NCBI RefSeq assembly: GCF_963678545.1
Contig: NZ_OY782870.1
Location: forward strand, 124,001-188,000
Direction: 5' to 3'
DNA: 64,000 nt
Origin: an uncultured Methanomethylovorans sp.
GTDB lineage: Archaea > Halobacteriota > Methanosarcinia > Methanosarcinales > Methanosarcinaceae
Each line of letters opens with the position of its first letter. The stretch's first letter is position 1. Below the pieces are notes generated by a model, which saw only the letters and a program-made list of their open reading frames with translations, was not told the DNA's origin and searched no databases. Shown here in pieces: positions 39,037-47,034 of the stretch. The translations under genes were made by a program, and so were the position numbers.

Positions 39037-41135
39037 GCCTGAACTTCCTCCATTTGTGCATCCTTGTTTTTGGAGTATCTTCTGATGGCCCTTGCTACGT
39101 CCCTATAATCTGTTATGCCATCCCGCGCAAGTCCTGCCAGGAATTCCGCTCTCTGGTACATCTCTCTGGTAAGACTGTCAGAGTCGATACCAAATTCTTC
39201 GCTTATGTCTGCGAACATGGAACTGCTGCCGCTGAACTCATAGGTGTCGCTAACGGGGTCCCACTTGAATATAGGATTGGTGATAAGATCACCCCTTTCT
39301 GGATCAAGTTCCACTATTTCCACAATACGCAGAGCTCTTCTGAGGAAATGCTCTCCGACTTTGATCATGGCGTTGAAAATAACGAGATCAAGACTTGCAA
39401 AGAGGTTACGGGGCACGTTCATAGGTTCGGATTCTACTCTGGATACCAGTTCATGGATGGAACCGGCGTGAATGGTGCCCATACAGGGGTGACCTACTGA
39501 AATGGCCTGGAAAAGCGTTCCAGCTTCTGCACCTCTTACCTCACCCACTACTATATATTCAGGACGCTGCCTTAAAGCAGCTTTTAGAAGGTCGTAAAGG
39601 TCGATGTTACCCTCGCCACTACCGCCGAACCCCGTCCTTGTAATGGACTGGGTCCAGTTGGGATGCATGAGGTTCATTTCTGCGGTATCTTCAATTGAGA
39701 CGATCTTATATTCATGTGGAATGAAAACACCCAGGGCGTTGAGGGTGGTCGTTTTACCTGATGCGGTTCCTCCTGCTGCCAGGATGGAGCGCTTGTATTC
39801 CACCATGAGCCAGAAGTATGCCAGTACTGTGGCATCGAAGGTATTGTATTTTATGAGGTCGATGCATGAAACAGGATTTGACCTGAAACGTCTGATGGTG
39901 AAAGTGGAACCTTTTTTTGTCACTTCCTTGCCCAGAGTAAGGTTAGCACGGCTACCATCTGTGAGTGTTGCATCTCTGATAGGTTGAAGTACTGAAATAT
40001 GCCTCCCAGCTGCCTGTGCTATCCTCATGACGAAGTTGTTAAGCTCTATTTCCTCAAATACAACGTCTGTTACCACTGACCCATACACCCTGTGGTTAAC
40101 GTAGATGGAAGAATAGGGACCGTTGCAGGTAACATCCTCTATGTAAGGGTCGTTCATGAGGATGTCTATCTTACCAAAACCCATGTACTTTTTAAAAAGG
40201 TAGTAGAAAAACTTCTCTTTCTGTGGATCGGTAAGCTTCATCTTGTATATTTCCAGGATAAGATCAAAACGGTCCCTGAGAGCTGCTGCACGGTCTTCCT
40301 CGGCTACGAGCAGGATCTCGGAGTGTGCCATCTTATCAAAGGCATTCTCCACGATCATGAGGTTCTGCTGCTCACCACTGCTCATTGGAGGTTCCACACA
40401 TGTATAGCGTAGTTCCTCGCCCATGTACTCGACATGCACGTACTGGAAAGGAGCTTTGACAAGGTACGTGATGTTCACTTTGCGCTGAGGTACTCCAGGT
40501 ATAGGTACGCGGACATCTCCCACTTCAAAGGGCAGCTCCTCTACATAATCGATGACCGGAGAGATAGCCTGTTTGATCTTTTCTATGGTCTCATTAAGTT
40601 TGGATGGCTTTGCATCCTTCTTCTTTGCTTTTTGGGGTCTTTCTTTTTTCTTTTTCTTTGACTTTGTTTTTTTTCCGGGCTTGTCAGGTACGATTATGCT
40701 TTCTGCTAATCCATCTTCGATAACTTCAGCGATCTCCGGGGGTGTTTTGTCCTTTTTATCAATTTTATCCCTGTTTTTCCGTCTTTCTTGCCTCTCTTCT
40801 CTTTTCTTTTTCCTTTCTTCTTCTCTTGCGGCTTTTTTTTCAGCATCTTCTTTTTTCTTCTTCCCGCTTATCTTCCCCATGAACCCTTTTTTCTGCTCTG
40901 GACCCTCTATTGACTGTGGTACTTCATCCAGTGTAAAGTAGGACTTATCCAGTACAATAGATTCATCGCTGTCTTGAGAAGATAAAGCCTCTTCCGACTT
41001 TATTTCTTCCTCTTCAGGAATCGGGCGATGTGTTCTGGCAAATTCTTCGATCTCGGCGAGGTACTCCTCCATCTCAGAATCTTTCTCAAGGTCAAGTGCA
41101 TCTTTTTCCTTTAATTTCACACGTACTTCAGCCAA
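39033..41135 (-). CDS. TadA/ArlI-type secretion and pilus ATPase
   Basis: A 700-residue ATPase. An acidic start and a very basic K/E/R-rich segment (about 80-200) precede the conserved core. Walker A (AGGTASGKTTT) is near residue 460, IVSIEDTAEM follows, then the Asp and His boxes and GEVRGAEAGTLFQAISVGH. This hexameric ATPase powers pilin insertion and assembly. The N-terminal charged extension is longer than in ArlI and may recruit partners. The ATG at 41135 lies 8 nt inside the end of pstA, so the pilus motor is translated from the phosphate-transporter mRNA. That position is where pstB would normally be found. Confidence 0.9.
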   Translation of the reverse strand: MAEVRVKLKEKDALDLEKDSEMEEYLAEIEEFARTHRPIPEEEEIKSEEALSSQDSDESIVLDKSYFTLDEVPQSIEGPEQKKGFMGKISGKKKKEDAEKKAAREEERKKKREERQERRKNRDKIDKKDKTPPEIAEVIEDGLAESIIVPDKPGKKTKSKKKKKERPQKAKKKDAKPSKLNETIEKIKQAISPVIDYVEELPFEVGDVRVPIPGVPQRKVNITYLVKAPFQYVHVEYMGEELRYTCVEPPMSSGEQQNLMIVENAFDKMAHSEILLVAEEDRAAALRDRFDLILEIYKMKLTDPQKEKFFYYLFKKYMGFGKIDILMNDPYIEDVTCNGPYSSIYVNHRVYGSVVTDVVFEEIELNNFVMRIAQAAGRHISVLQPIRDATLTDGSRANLTLGKEVTKKGSTFTIRRFRSNPVSCIDLIKYNTFDATVLAYFWLMVEYKRSILAAGGTASGKTTTLNALGVFIPHEYKIVSIEDTAEMNLMHPNWTQSITRTGFGGSGEGNIDLYDLLKAALRQRPEYIVVGEVRGAEAGTLFQAISVGHPCMGTIHAGSIHELVSRVESEPMNVPRNLFASLDLVIFNAMIKVGEHFLRRALRIVEIVELDPERGDLITNPIFKWDPVSDTYEFSGSSSMFADISEEFGIDSDSLTREMYQRAEFLAGLARDGITDYRDVARAIRRYSKNKDAQMEEVQA

Positions 41136-42030
41136 TTCTGCGCCTCCAGACGATGAAACGAGCTATTGAATTTATGCAGATTACTATCAAGATAAGAACA
41201 AAAGCAGCAGCAAATCCCTTTGATGGAGCAATCATTGTAGGGAATTCAAAAGAACGATATATGCACATCGGAAGGGTGCCTACTAAATCCTGTAGAGGAT
41301 ATATCTTAAGCCCGAATATATAATCTGGATTTGAACCAATTTTTACTTCAGGCATGAACTGAGAATAACCTGCTGTTAATACCACTACTGCAGATTCTTC
41401 GGCTGCTCTGCCAACTCCAATAATAATTCCAGTAAGTATTCCCGAAATCGCACTGGGCAGAGTTATCCTGAACACTGTATCCATTTTGGTAGCACCCATG
41501 GCATAGCTCGCTTCTTCAAGCTCTATTGGTACACCATCTATAGCATTCTCTGTTGCTCTTTCAATTACAGGCAAGATAAGAATTGTCAGTGCGATCGTTC
41601 CGGAAATAAGAGAAAAACCTCCTGTCACACTATGCATCAGAAAAACCAGGATGTACAACCCGAAAATTCCAAGTACAATAGAAGGAGTGCCTGAAAGCAC
41701 ATCAATGAGGAAACTGAAGGCTTCGACGATTCTTCCTCCACTGGAGTATCTTTTGATATAAACTGCTGTTCCTATTGCAAGAGGAGCTGCAAGCATAGTG
41801 GAACCTAGGGAAAGGACCAAAGAACCAACTATTGCATTAGCAATGCCTGCTCCCAGTTCCATATGTTCGGATTCTGAGGTTAGAATGTACTCCCACGTCA
41901 GGCTTGGGATGGCTTGGATTGTGATATTACCAAGAATATATATCAGAGTTAATGCTGTCGTTGCAGCTGCCATGTAAGAAATTGCTTTGAAAATGGCACT
42001 TTCCACTTTTGCCCATTTTATCTTCTTCAA
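41128..42030 (-). CDS. pstA: Phosphate ABC transporter permease PstA
   Basis: A 300-residue permease with about six membrane helices and the binding-protein-dependent loop (VPIELEEASYAMGATKMDTVFRI). It opens with a hydrophobic helix after MKKIKWAK. With PstC it forms the inner-membrane channel for inorganic phosphate. It overlaps pstC by 4 nt and the pilus ATPase gene by 8 nt. No ATP-binding subunit (PstB) follows; it must come from elsewhere if this transporter is active. Confidence 0.92.
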   Translation of the reverse strand: MKKIKWAKVESAIFKAISYMAAATTALTLIYILGNITIQAIPSLTWEYILTSESEHMELGAGIANAIVGSLVLSLGSTMLAAPLAIGTAVYIKRYSSGGRIVEAFSFLIDVLSGTPSIVLGIFGLYILVFLMHSVTGGFSLISGTIALTILILPVIERATENAIDGVPIELEEASYAMGATKMDTVFRITLPSAISGILTGIIIGVGRAAEESAVVVLTAGYSQFMPEVKIGSNPDYIFGLKIYPLQDLVGTLPMCIYRSFEFPTMIAPSKGFAAAFVLILIVICINSIARFIVWRRRIG

Positions 42031-42935
42031 GAGTTTTTACCCCCGATTTTCCTTGCGATTCCTACAAAGATAATCTCCAGCAGGAACAAAACTGCTGCAA
42101 TGCCGAATAATGCACTTCTGGCTCTGTCATCGATGAGGTGGTACGTAATATCATTGAGGATCTTTGAGGTCATGGCATAGCCTGTATCAAGTAACGATCT
42201 TGGTGGTTTCATAATGTTTCCCAGAAGCATTACAATAGCCATTGTTTCGCCCATTGCCCGCATCATACCCAATACTGCGCCCAGAATCATACCCTTGGAA
42301 GCTGTGCGCAGGACTACCTTTTTTATGGTCTGCCAGTGATTTGCTCCCAGCGCAAAGGATGCTTCTCTGTGGCTGAAAGGAACAGAACGGATGGAATCCT
42401 CTGCAATAGCTGTCACTGTTGGCAGAATCATAATTGCAAGAACTACGGATGCCAACAATACTCCTTCTCCAGTGGGACTATAGCTCACAAAAAGAGGGAT
42501 GAAACCGAAGTGAGAACTAAGAAACGGGTTCACTGCCTGGACAAATATTTTTTTCAATACGAAAAGCCCAAAAATGCCATAGACTACAGAAGGAATCCCT
42601 ACAAGCAGTTCTATCATTGGACGTAAGATGGCTACAACAGGTTTTGGTGCATATTCTGCCAGAAAGATAGCTGTGAAAAAACTTATGGGTAAAGCTATCA
42701 GAAGAGTTGTGAATGTCACGGCGAATGTGCCTGCAATAAATGTCCGGATGCCGTAGATATTTCTGGAATAATCCCATACGTCACCATATAAGAAATATAG
42801 ACCCTGGCTTTGGAATACTGGATAAGCCATATAAAAGATGAAACCAACAAAGAATACAGTTATTACTGCTGTGAATATTGCACATGCACTAAAGGAAATA
42901 TCCGATAGTTTTGATATGAGTTGTTTTTGCATCAT
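42027..42935 (-). CDS. pstC: Phosphate ABC transporter permease PstC
   Basis: A 302-residue permease with six predicted helices. The PstC signatures are PVVAILRPMIELLVGIPSVV, VYGIFGLFVL and the coupling loop SFALGANHWQTIKKV. It lies 50 bp after pstS and overlaps pstA by 4 nt. Start ATG 42935 or 42932 (MMQKQL). It is paired with PstA to import phosphate delivered by PstS. Confidence 0.92.
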   Translation of the reverse strand: MMQKQLISKLSDISFSACAIFTAVITVFFVGFIFYMAYPVFQSQGLYFLYGDVWDYSRNIYGIRTFIAGTFAVTFTTLLIALPISFFTAIFLAEYAPKPVVAILRPMIELLVGIPSVVYGIFGLFVLKKIFVQAVNPFLSSHFGFIPLFVSYSPTGEGVLLASVVLAIMILPTVTAIAEDSIRSVPFSHREASFALGANHWQTIKKVVLRTASKGMILGAVLGMMRAMGETMAIVMLLGNIMKPPRSLLDTGYAMTSKILNDITYHLIDDRARSALFGIAAVLFLLEIIFVGIARKIGGKNS

Positions 42936-42985
42936 GGTAAAAAGAATAAAAAGGAACGGTATTGTTATACCGCGCCTGTATTCAT

Positions 42986-44026
42986 TTATGAAAGTTCGCT
43001 TATACCGAAGTATCCTGCCTTGTGGAAGTAGTCAAGGGATCCGGGGGACATTGCGAACTGTACAAAGTTGTCCACTGTTGAGCTTGGCTGCCCGTTGGTC
43101 AGGTAGTTGAGTGGGCGGCAGAGTTCGACTGGGTAGGTAGTAGAGGTAGTGGCAGTTGTTTCAGTGCCTGCGAGTCTTGCCTTTACACCAGCTTTTACAT
43201 TTGCATCATTTACTGGGACTGGTGCGTAAGTTCCAGTTCCTGTTGCATCTGTATCTACCGGTATCATTGTTGCACCAGCATCCTTTGCATATCCATAGTC
43301 CACAAATCCAATTGCTGGACCAGTAGATCCCATGATAGCCTTCAGGACTCCATCATTTCCAATTGCATTTGCTAGTACAGTGTTTGTATCAGCTATTTGG
43401 GAGTCCACGTTTGAACCCAGTCCTAAGAATCCAGCGAAAGTCTCTTCTGTACCTGAAGCTTCAGTTCTCTGATATACTAATGTCCCTGCTGCGGGATTAA
43501 TACCGCCAATTGTCACAGTACTGGTATTACCATCATACAGAGCTTTCAATTCTGCTTTTGTTACATATGCTGGTACTGCAGCAAAGCCGTGTTCAATAAC
43601 GACTACAGCAGATCCACCAATTGTATGTTGATCAAGTTCAGGGTACTTTGCTTTATCGTCGTTCGTCAGGTACTTTGATGCTGCACCAATGTCTACAACA
43701 CCTGTACCTGCAGATGCAATACCTGCGCCTGAGCCGCCTCCCTGTACAGTGATCTTAATACCTGGGTATTTAGCCATGTATGCCTTTGCTAGAAGTTCGG
43801 AAACTGGCTGTACGGTTGTAGAACCTGCTACAAGGATCTCAGTGGAAGCTGATTGCGCTGTGTTACCTGTATTTGCGTTGTCTGCAACATTGCTTGAGAA
43901 TGTTCCCATGATCATACCAACAGCTGCTGCACCGGCGATTGCAACCACGATAAGGACGAGGGTTGCAACGATGGGTGAAACACCAGCTTCATCGTTGAAT
44001 AACTTCTTTATCATTTCTCTTATCAT
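42986..44026 (-). CDS. pstS: PstS phosphate-binding protein with type IV pilin N-terminus
   Basis: A 346-residue protein from ATG 44026, which has AGGTGA 5 nt upstream (GTG 44035 is in frame but poorly placed). Residues 1-15 are charged (KKLFNDEAG). VSPIVATLVLIVVAIAGAA follows, the standard archaeal type IV pilin class III signal, instead of a Sec lipoprotein signal. After a short Asn/Thr spacer comes a complete PstS domain: AGSTTVQPVSELL, QGGGSGAGI and RTEASGTEETF contribute the phosphate-binding loops, and the C-terminal PstS motif is present. Such signals are cut by a prepilin peptidase and the helix lets subunits assemble into a filament. The operon encodes its own pilus ATPase and platform proteins. 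I infer a phosphate-binding pilin. Confidence 0.9.
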   Translation of the reverse strand: MIREMIKKLFNDEAGVSPIVATLVLIVVAIAGAAAVGMIMGTFSSNVADNANTGNTAQSASTEILVAGSTTVQPVSELLAKAYMAKYPGIKITVQGGGSGAGIASAGTGVVDIGAASKYLTNDDKAKYPELDQHTIGGSAVVVIEHGFAAVPAYVTKAELKALYDGNTSTVTIGGINPAAGTLVYQRTEASGTEETFAGFLGLGSNVDSQIADTNTVLANAIGNDGVLKAIMGSTGPAIGFVDYGYAKDAGATMIPVDTDATGTGTYAPVPVNDANVKAGVKARLAGTETTATTSTTYPVELCRPLNYLTNGQPSSTVDNFVQFAMSPGSLDYFHKAGYFGISELS

Positions 44027-44037
44027 ATAATTCACCT

Positions 44038-44073
44038 GAACGATACTGAATCTCTCCTCTTGTTGTATCGTTC
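44038..44073 (-). promoter_or_regulatory. Inverted repeat at the pstS transcription start/leader
   Basis: GAACGATAC (44038-44046) and GTATCGTTC (44065-44073) are perfect 9-bp arms with an 18-nt spacer. They sit between the predicted TATA box and the pstS Shine-Dalgarno, spanning the expected transcription start. The position suits an operator for a phosphate regulator. In RNA it would be a hairpin just before the ribosome site. Confidence 0.6.
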
Positions 44074-44085
44074 AAACTCTAAAGA

Positions 44086-44126
44086 GATAATAAATTATAT
44101 CAATTTTGCACAACGGATGTATATAT
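44086..44126 (-). promoter_or_regulatory. pstS promoter: TATA box plus upstream motif, copy A
   Basis: The minus strand shows GATATAATTTATTATC (44086-44101) as a TATA element about 25 nt before the expected start. The motif read on the plus strand is TATATCAATTTTGCAC (44096-44111), seven bases, then GTATATAT (ends 44126). The same motif with exact spacing recurs at 44563-44593 and 45023-45053. Confidence 0.55.
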
Positions 44127-44518
44127 TTAAGATATATCTATAGATTACATATGTGGTATATAGGGCAGTGCATAGTGTAAAAACAAAAAATGAGCTGTGT
44201 GCAATATTATATTTTTGATGTGGATACAATAGAGAGATAAAAACAGCATGCTATACAAAAATAATGAATGATACAAAATTCAGAGGATATCCTTACTTTG
44301 CTGAAATCCTGCACCTTTTTAGATTCAACATTAAGTACTAACAACGGTAAGAAATATTTATTAAAAAGTGATGTAAGAAAGGGAGCAAAGCCCTAACCAC
44401 AATACAGAGACAAATAAAGATGGCATATACCTAACTGCCAATTCGTGACTGCAGTGCTGCCAGCGGCTTTGTTCCACGTACCTGTTTTACTCTTTCCCAA
44501 GATGTACGATGTTTGAAA

Positions 44519-44540
44519 GCGAACTTGTTGTGAAGTTCAC
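44519..44540 (-). promoter_or_regulatory. Inverted repeat below promoter copy B
   Basis: GCGAACTT (44519-44526) and AAGTTCAC (44533-44540) pair at 7 of 8 positions around GTTGTG. Its right end is 23 bp from the start of the copy-B motif. The inverted repeat in the pstS leader is also exactly 23 bp from copy A. Confidence 0.4.
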
Positions 44541-44562
44541 ATATTATAAGACGTAAATAAAT

Positions 44563-44593
44563 TATATTAATTTTTCACATGGAAAGTATATAT
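44563..44593 (-). promoter_or_regulatory. Promoter-like motif, copy B
   Basis: TATATTAATTTTTCAC, seven bases, GTATATAT (plus strand). This matches copy A with two substitutions in the conserved positions and identical spacing. There is no ORF downstream on the minus strand. Confidence 0.4.
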
Positions 44594-45022
44594 CTGAAAT
44601 ATAAATATAGGCCAGTATAGAGACAACATACGAAGCTATCATATCTTGGATATTGCTTGTCTGAAAAGACCATGCTGCAAATCCCATTGAAAAACATATA
44701 AAAAGACTCCTTAGAAAGAAGTCCGGTTTATTACCAGAGTGGCGGGTTAACTCTGACCAGAGCCTTTTTCCGATACAAGAACATATCCTAGATGCAAATG
44801 GAAGTGGAGCTTTTGAAAAAGGGGTTTTTTATGTTCCAACTATTCAGGATATGCTTCTATATCAAAGGCTCTTCTTAATCCAGACTTCTTTCATTCAGTG
44901 GAGCTTGTCCCAGAGGTTTTGTGTTGTTGTTGTCCTAGCGTAGTTATGCTTTCTTTTATTTTTCAGCGATTACAAATCCTTCCTTGAGATTGTACCGCTT
45001 AATCTGTACATGAGGGAGATGC

Positions 45023-45053
45023 TATATCAATTTTTCACAAATAGTGTATATAT
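45023..45053 (-). promoter_or_regulatory. Promoter-like motif, copy C
   Basis: TATATCAATTTTTCAC, seven bases, GTATATAT (plus strand). It differs from copy A at one conserved position and has identical spacing. It lies 460 bp from copy B and 128 bp beyond the 3' end of the sensor kinase gene. Confidence 0.4.
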
Positions 45054-45180
45054 GTAAAATAAAATATATAGTGAACTAAACTAGTATAACAAATATAGAG
45101 GACTATGAAGGTAAATATTAACTGCCAGCTACCTGCAAATTCACTAAAAACAATATCTATTTCATGACCCGCTTTGAAAC

Positions 45181-47034
45181 TCAATTGAGTGCTGGCTGTA
45201 AGACATTTGCTTCGATTGAAGGGGCACTTGCATACCTTTTAAGGGTCACATGAAATGTACTCCCTTTGCCAGGTTCGGATTCCAGCCATATGTTTCCTCC
45301 GTGGCCTAGAACGATATCTCTCGCAATGGAAAGCCCAAGTCCATTACCACCATATTTACGTGTGGAACTGCTGTCTATCTGATAGAATCTCTCAAATATG
45401 CGCCCCATATACTTCTTATCGATACCTATTCCTGTATCACGGACATATATTTCCACAAAATCCCCATACGAATTAGTACCAACTTCTATGCTCCCATTTT
45501 TTATGTTGAACTTGATGGCATTGTCTAATATTTTTAATATTGCATATTTCAGTTTTTCTGGATCAGCATGTACCATATGATCTTTTTCTGTGTTTCTGAT
45601 CACCTTGATACCAGCAAATGTGATCTTAGACTTCAGGGTGTCGAGAGAAGCGTATATTATGCCATTGATGCTGATACTGGTAAGGCTGATCCTGTCAGTA
45701 CCATTCAAAGTGGAAGAGACTTCCAGGAGATCCTGTATCATCCAGTTCTGCCTGTCTGCAGCTTCTATGGATTTTACAAGAAAGGTATTCCTTTTTTCCT
45801 TGTCATCCTCCGTTATTGCAACTTCCATAAAACCCCGCATGATATTGAGAGGTGTCCTGAGCTCATGAGAAATATTTGAGATGATATTGTTTTTCAGGGA
45901 CTCAAACTCCTTCTGCTCACTGATATCCTTGGCTATCAGCACATATTTCAGATCACCTTGATAATCTATGCTTTGAATGCTCAAAAAAAGAGGAGTTATA
46001 GAACCATCCTTGGTAATAATGTTAGCTTCAACAAGTTGATCTACCTTTTTTGCGGCAGATGAAGCGTTAAGATGCTTTTTGAAGGCAGGAATATAATTTA
46101 AGATATCATCTCCAAGCACTTCATATTTCATAAAGCCTGAAATGGAACAGAAAGCCTCATTACAAAATTCAATCCTACTTTTTGAATTCAAGGCCAGTAT
46201 TCCATCACGGCTCCCAGAGATTATTGTATTTAGATAGTTCCTGGTTTCCAGTATCTCCTGTGAATACTGCTCTTTGTCTGTAATCAGTGACCTAATACGG
46301 TCAGCCATTTCATTGAAAGAACGAGAAAGATTACCAATCTCGTCTTCCGAGCTAACAACTACCTTCTGCTCCAAATTTCCTTTTCCAAACTCCACTACAC
46401 CTCGATCTAAAGCAGCAATTGGGGAAAAAAGCCTGGTAGCTGAATAATATGAACCAGATATGCCAACAATGAGGAACAATAACATAAAAAATACCAAGAA
46501 AACGTTTGATTGAAATATAGATGCACTCACACGTGCGTGAGACATGCCCACATGGACTTCCCCACTTCGCCCACCCAGGATAGGATATGAAACATCTGTC
46601 ACAAGACCATATTCCGTATCCAGAAGAAGTGTACTGGCTTCAGAGGATGGCATATTTATGTATTGAAGCTGAGAGGGAAAACCATTCTGGAACGTATCTA
46701 CTACTACATTTCGATTTTCATCTAATATGAACACATAGAGTACATCCTTTTCCGTGGCATGGACATTTTCCACCAACCATTGGAGATTCACGTAGTTGTC
46801 AGTGAGCATAGGATTTATGCTGCTTTCAGAAATCTGCACAGCAAGAGTGACCCCATTTCGTTCAAGTTCATCATGAAGTATCTTGCTCTGTACAAAATTG
46901 AGGTATATGCCCACAAATAAACCCAGAATCAGAGTAATGATGACAAAATGGAATATTAACTTTGTACGAATGCTCTTATTCCCTGCCAGCTTAGATATGG
47001 CAGTGGACATATTTGTGATAGTGCAATTATTCAT
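45181..47034 (-). CDS. Membrane sensor histidine kinase (sensor-HAMP-PAS-HisKA-HATPase)
   Basis: A 617-residue kinase. A first membrane helix (LIFHFVIITLILGLFVGIYL), an extracellular sensor of about 140 residues and a second helix near residue 185 come first. HAMP, a PAS domain (NTIISGSRDGILALNSKSRI), the H-box NISHELRTPLN near residue 391, an N box, and GGNGLGLSIARDI with a final G box follow. I chose ATG 47034, which overlaps the end of the PhnD-like gene by 8 nt; the longer upstream reading lies inside that gene. Translational coupling suggests the binding protein feeds ligand information to this sensor. No response regulator is adjacent. pstS follows 1.15 kb later on the same strand, so phosphate control is possible but unproven. 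Confidence 0.87.
   Translation of the reverse strand: MNNCTITNMSTAISKLAGNKSIRTKLIFHFVIITLILGLFVGIYLNFVQSKILHDELERNGVTLAVQISESSINPMLTDNYVNLQWLVENVHATEKDVLYVFILDENRNVVVDTFQNGFPSQLQYINMPSSEASTLLLDTEYGLVTDVSYPILGGRSGEVHVGMSHARVSASIFQSNVFLVFFMLLFLIVGISGSYYSATRLFSPIAALDRGVVEFGKGNLEQKVVVSSEDEIGNLSRSFNEMADRIRSLITDKEQYSQEILETRNYLNTIISGSRDGILALNSKSRIEFCNEAFCSISGFMKYEVLGDDILNYIPAFKKHLNASSAAKKVDQLVEANIITKDGSITPLFLSIQSIDYQGDLKYVLIAKDISEQKEFESLKNNIISNISHELRTPLNIMRGFMEVAITEDDKEKRNTFLVKSIEAADRQNWMIQDLLEVSSTLNGTDRISLTSISINGIIYASLDTLKSKITFAGIKVIRNTEKDHMVHADPEKLKYAILKILDNAIKFNIKNGSIEVGTNSYGDFVEIYVRDTGIGIDKKYMGRIFERFYQIDSSSTRKYGGNGLGLSIARDIVLGHGGNIWLESEPGKGSTFHVTLKRYASAPSIEANVLQPALN

Larger units (their letters stand above)
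44127..45180. other. 1.05-kb intergenic region upstream of pstS
   Basis: No convincing protein-coding gene on either strand. It contains two further copies of the pstS promoter motif (44563-44593 and 45023-45053) and an inverted repeat (44519-44540) in the same relative position as the one in the pstS leader. A CAGAGT...ACTCTG inverted repeat lies near 44740. Transcripts from copies B and C would run leftwards through non-coding DNA, so small RNAs or decayed duplications are both possible. No tRNA was found. Confidence 0.5.

Noticed and set aside
44700..44780. Possible tRNA-like fold
   Set aside because: The GC-richer stretch has short inverted repeats but no acceptor, D-arm or T-arm consensus.
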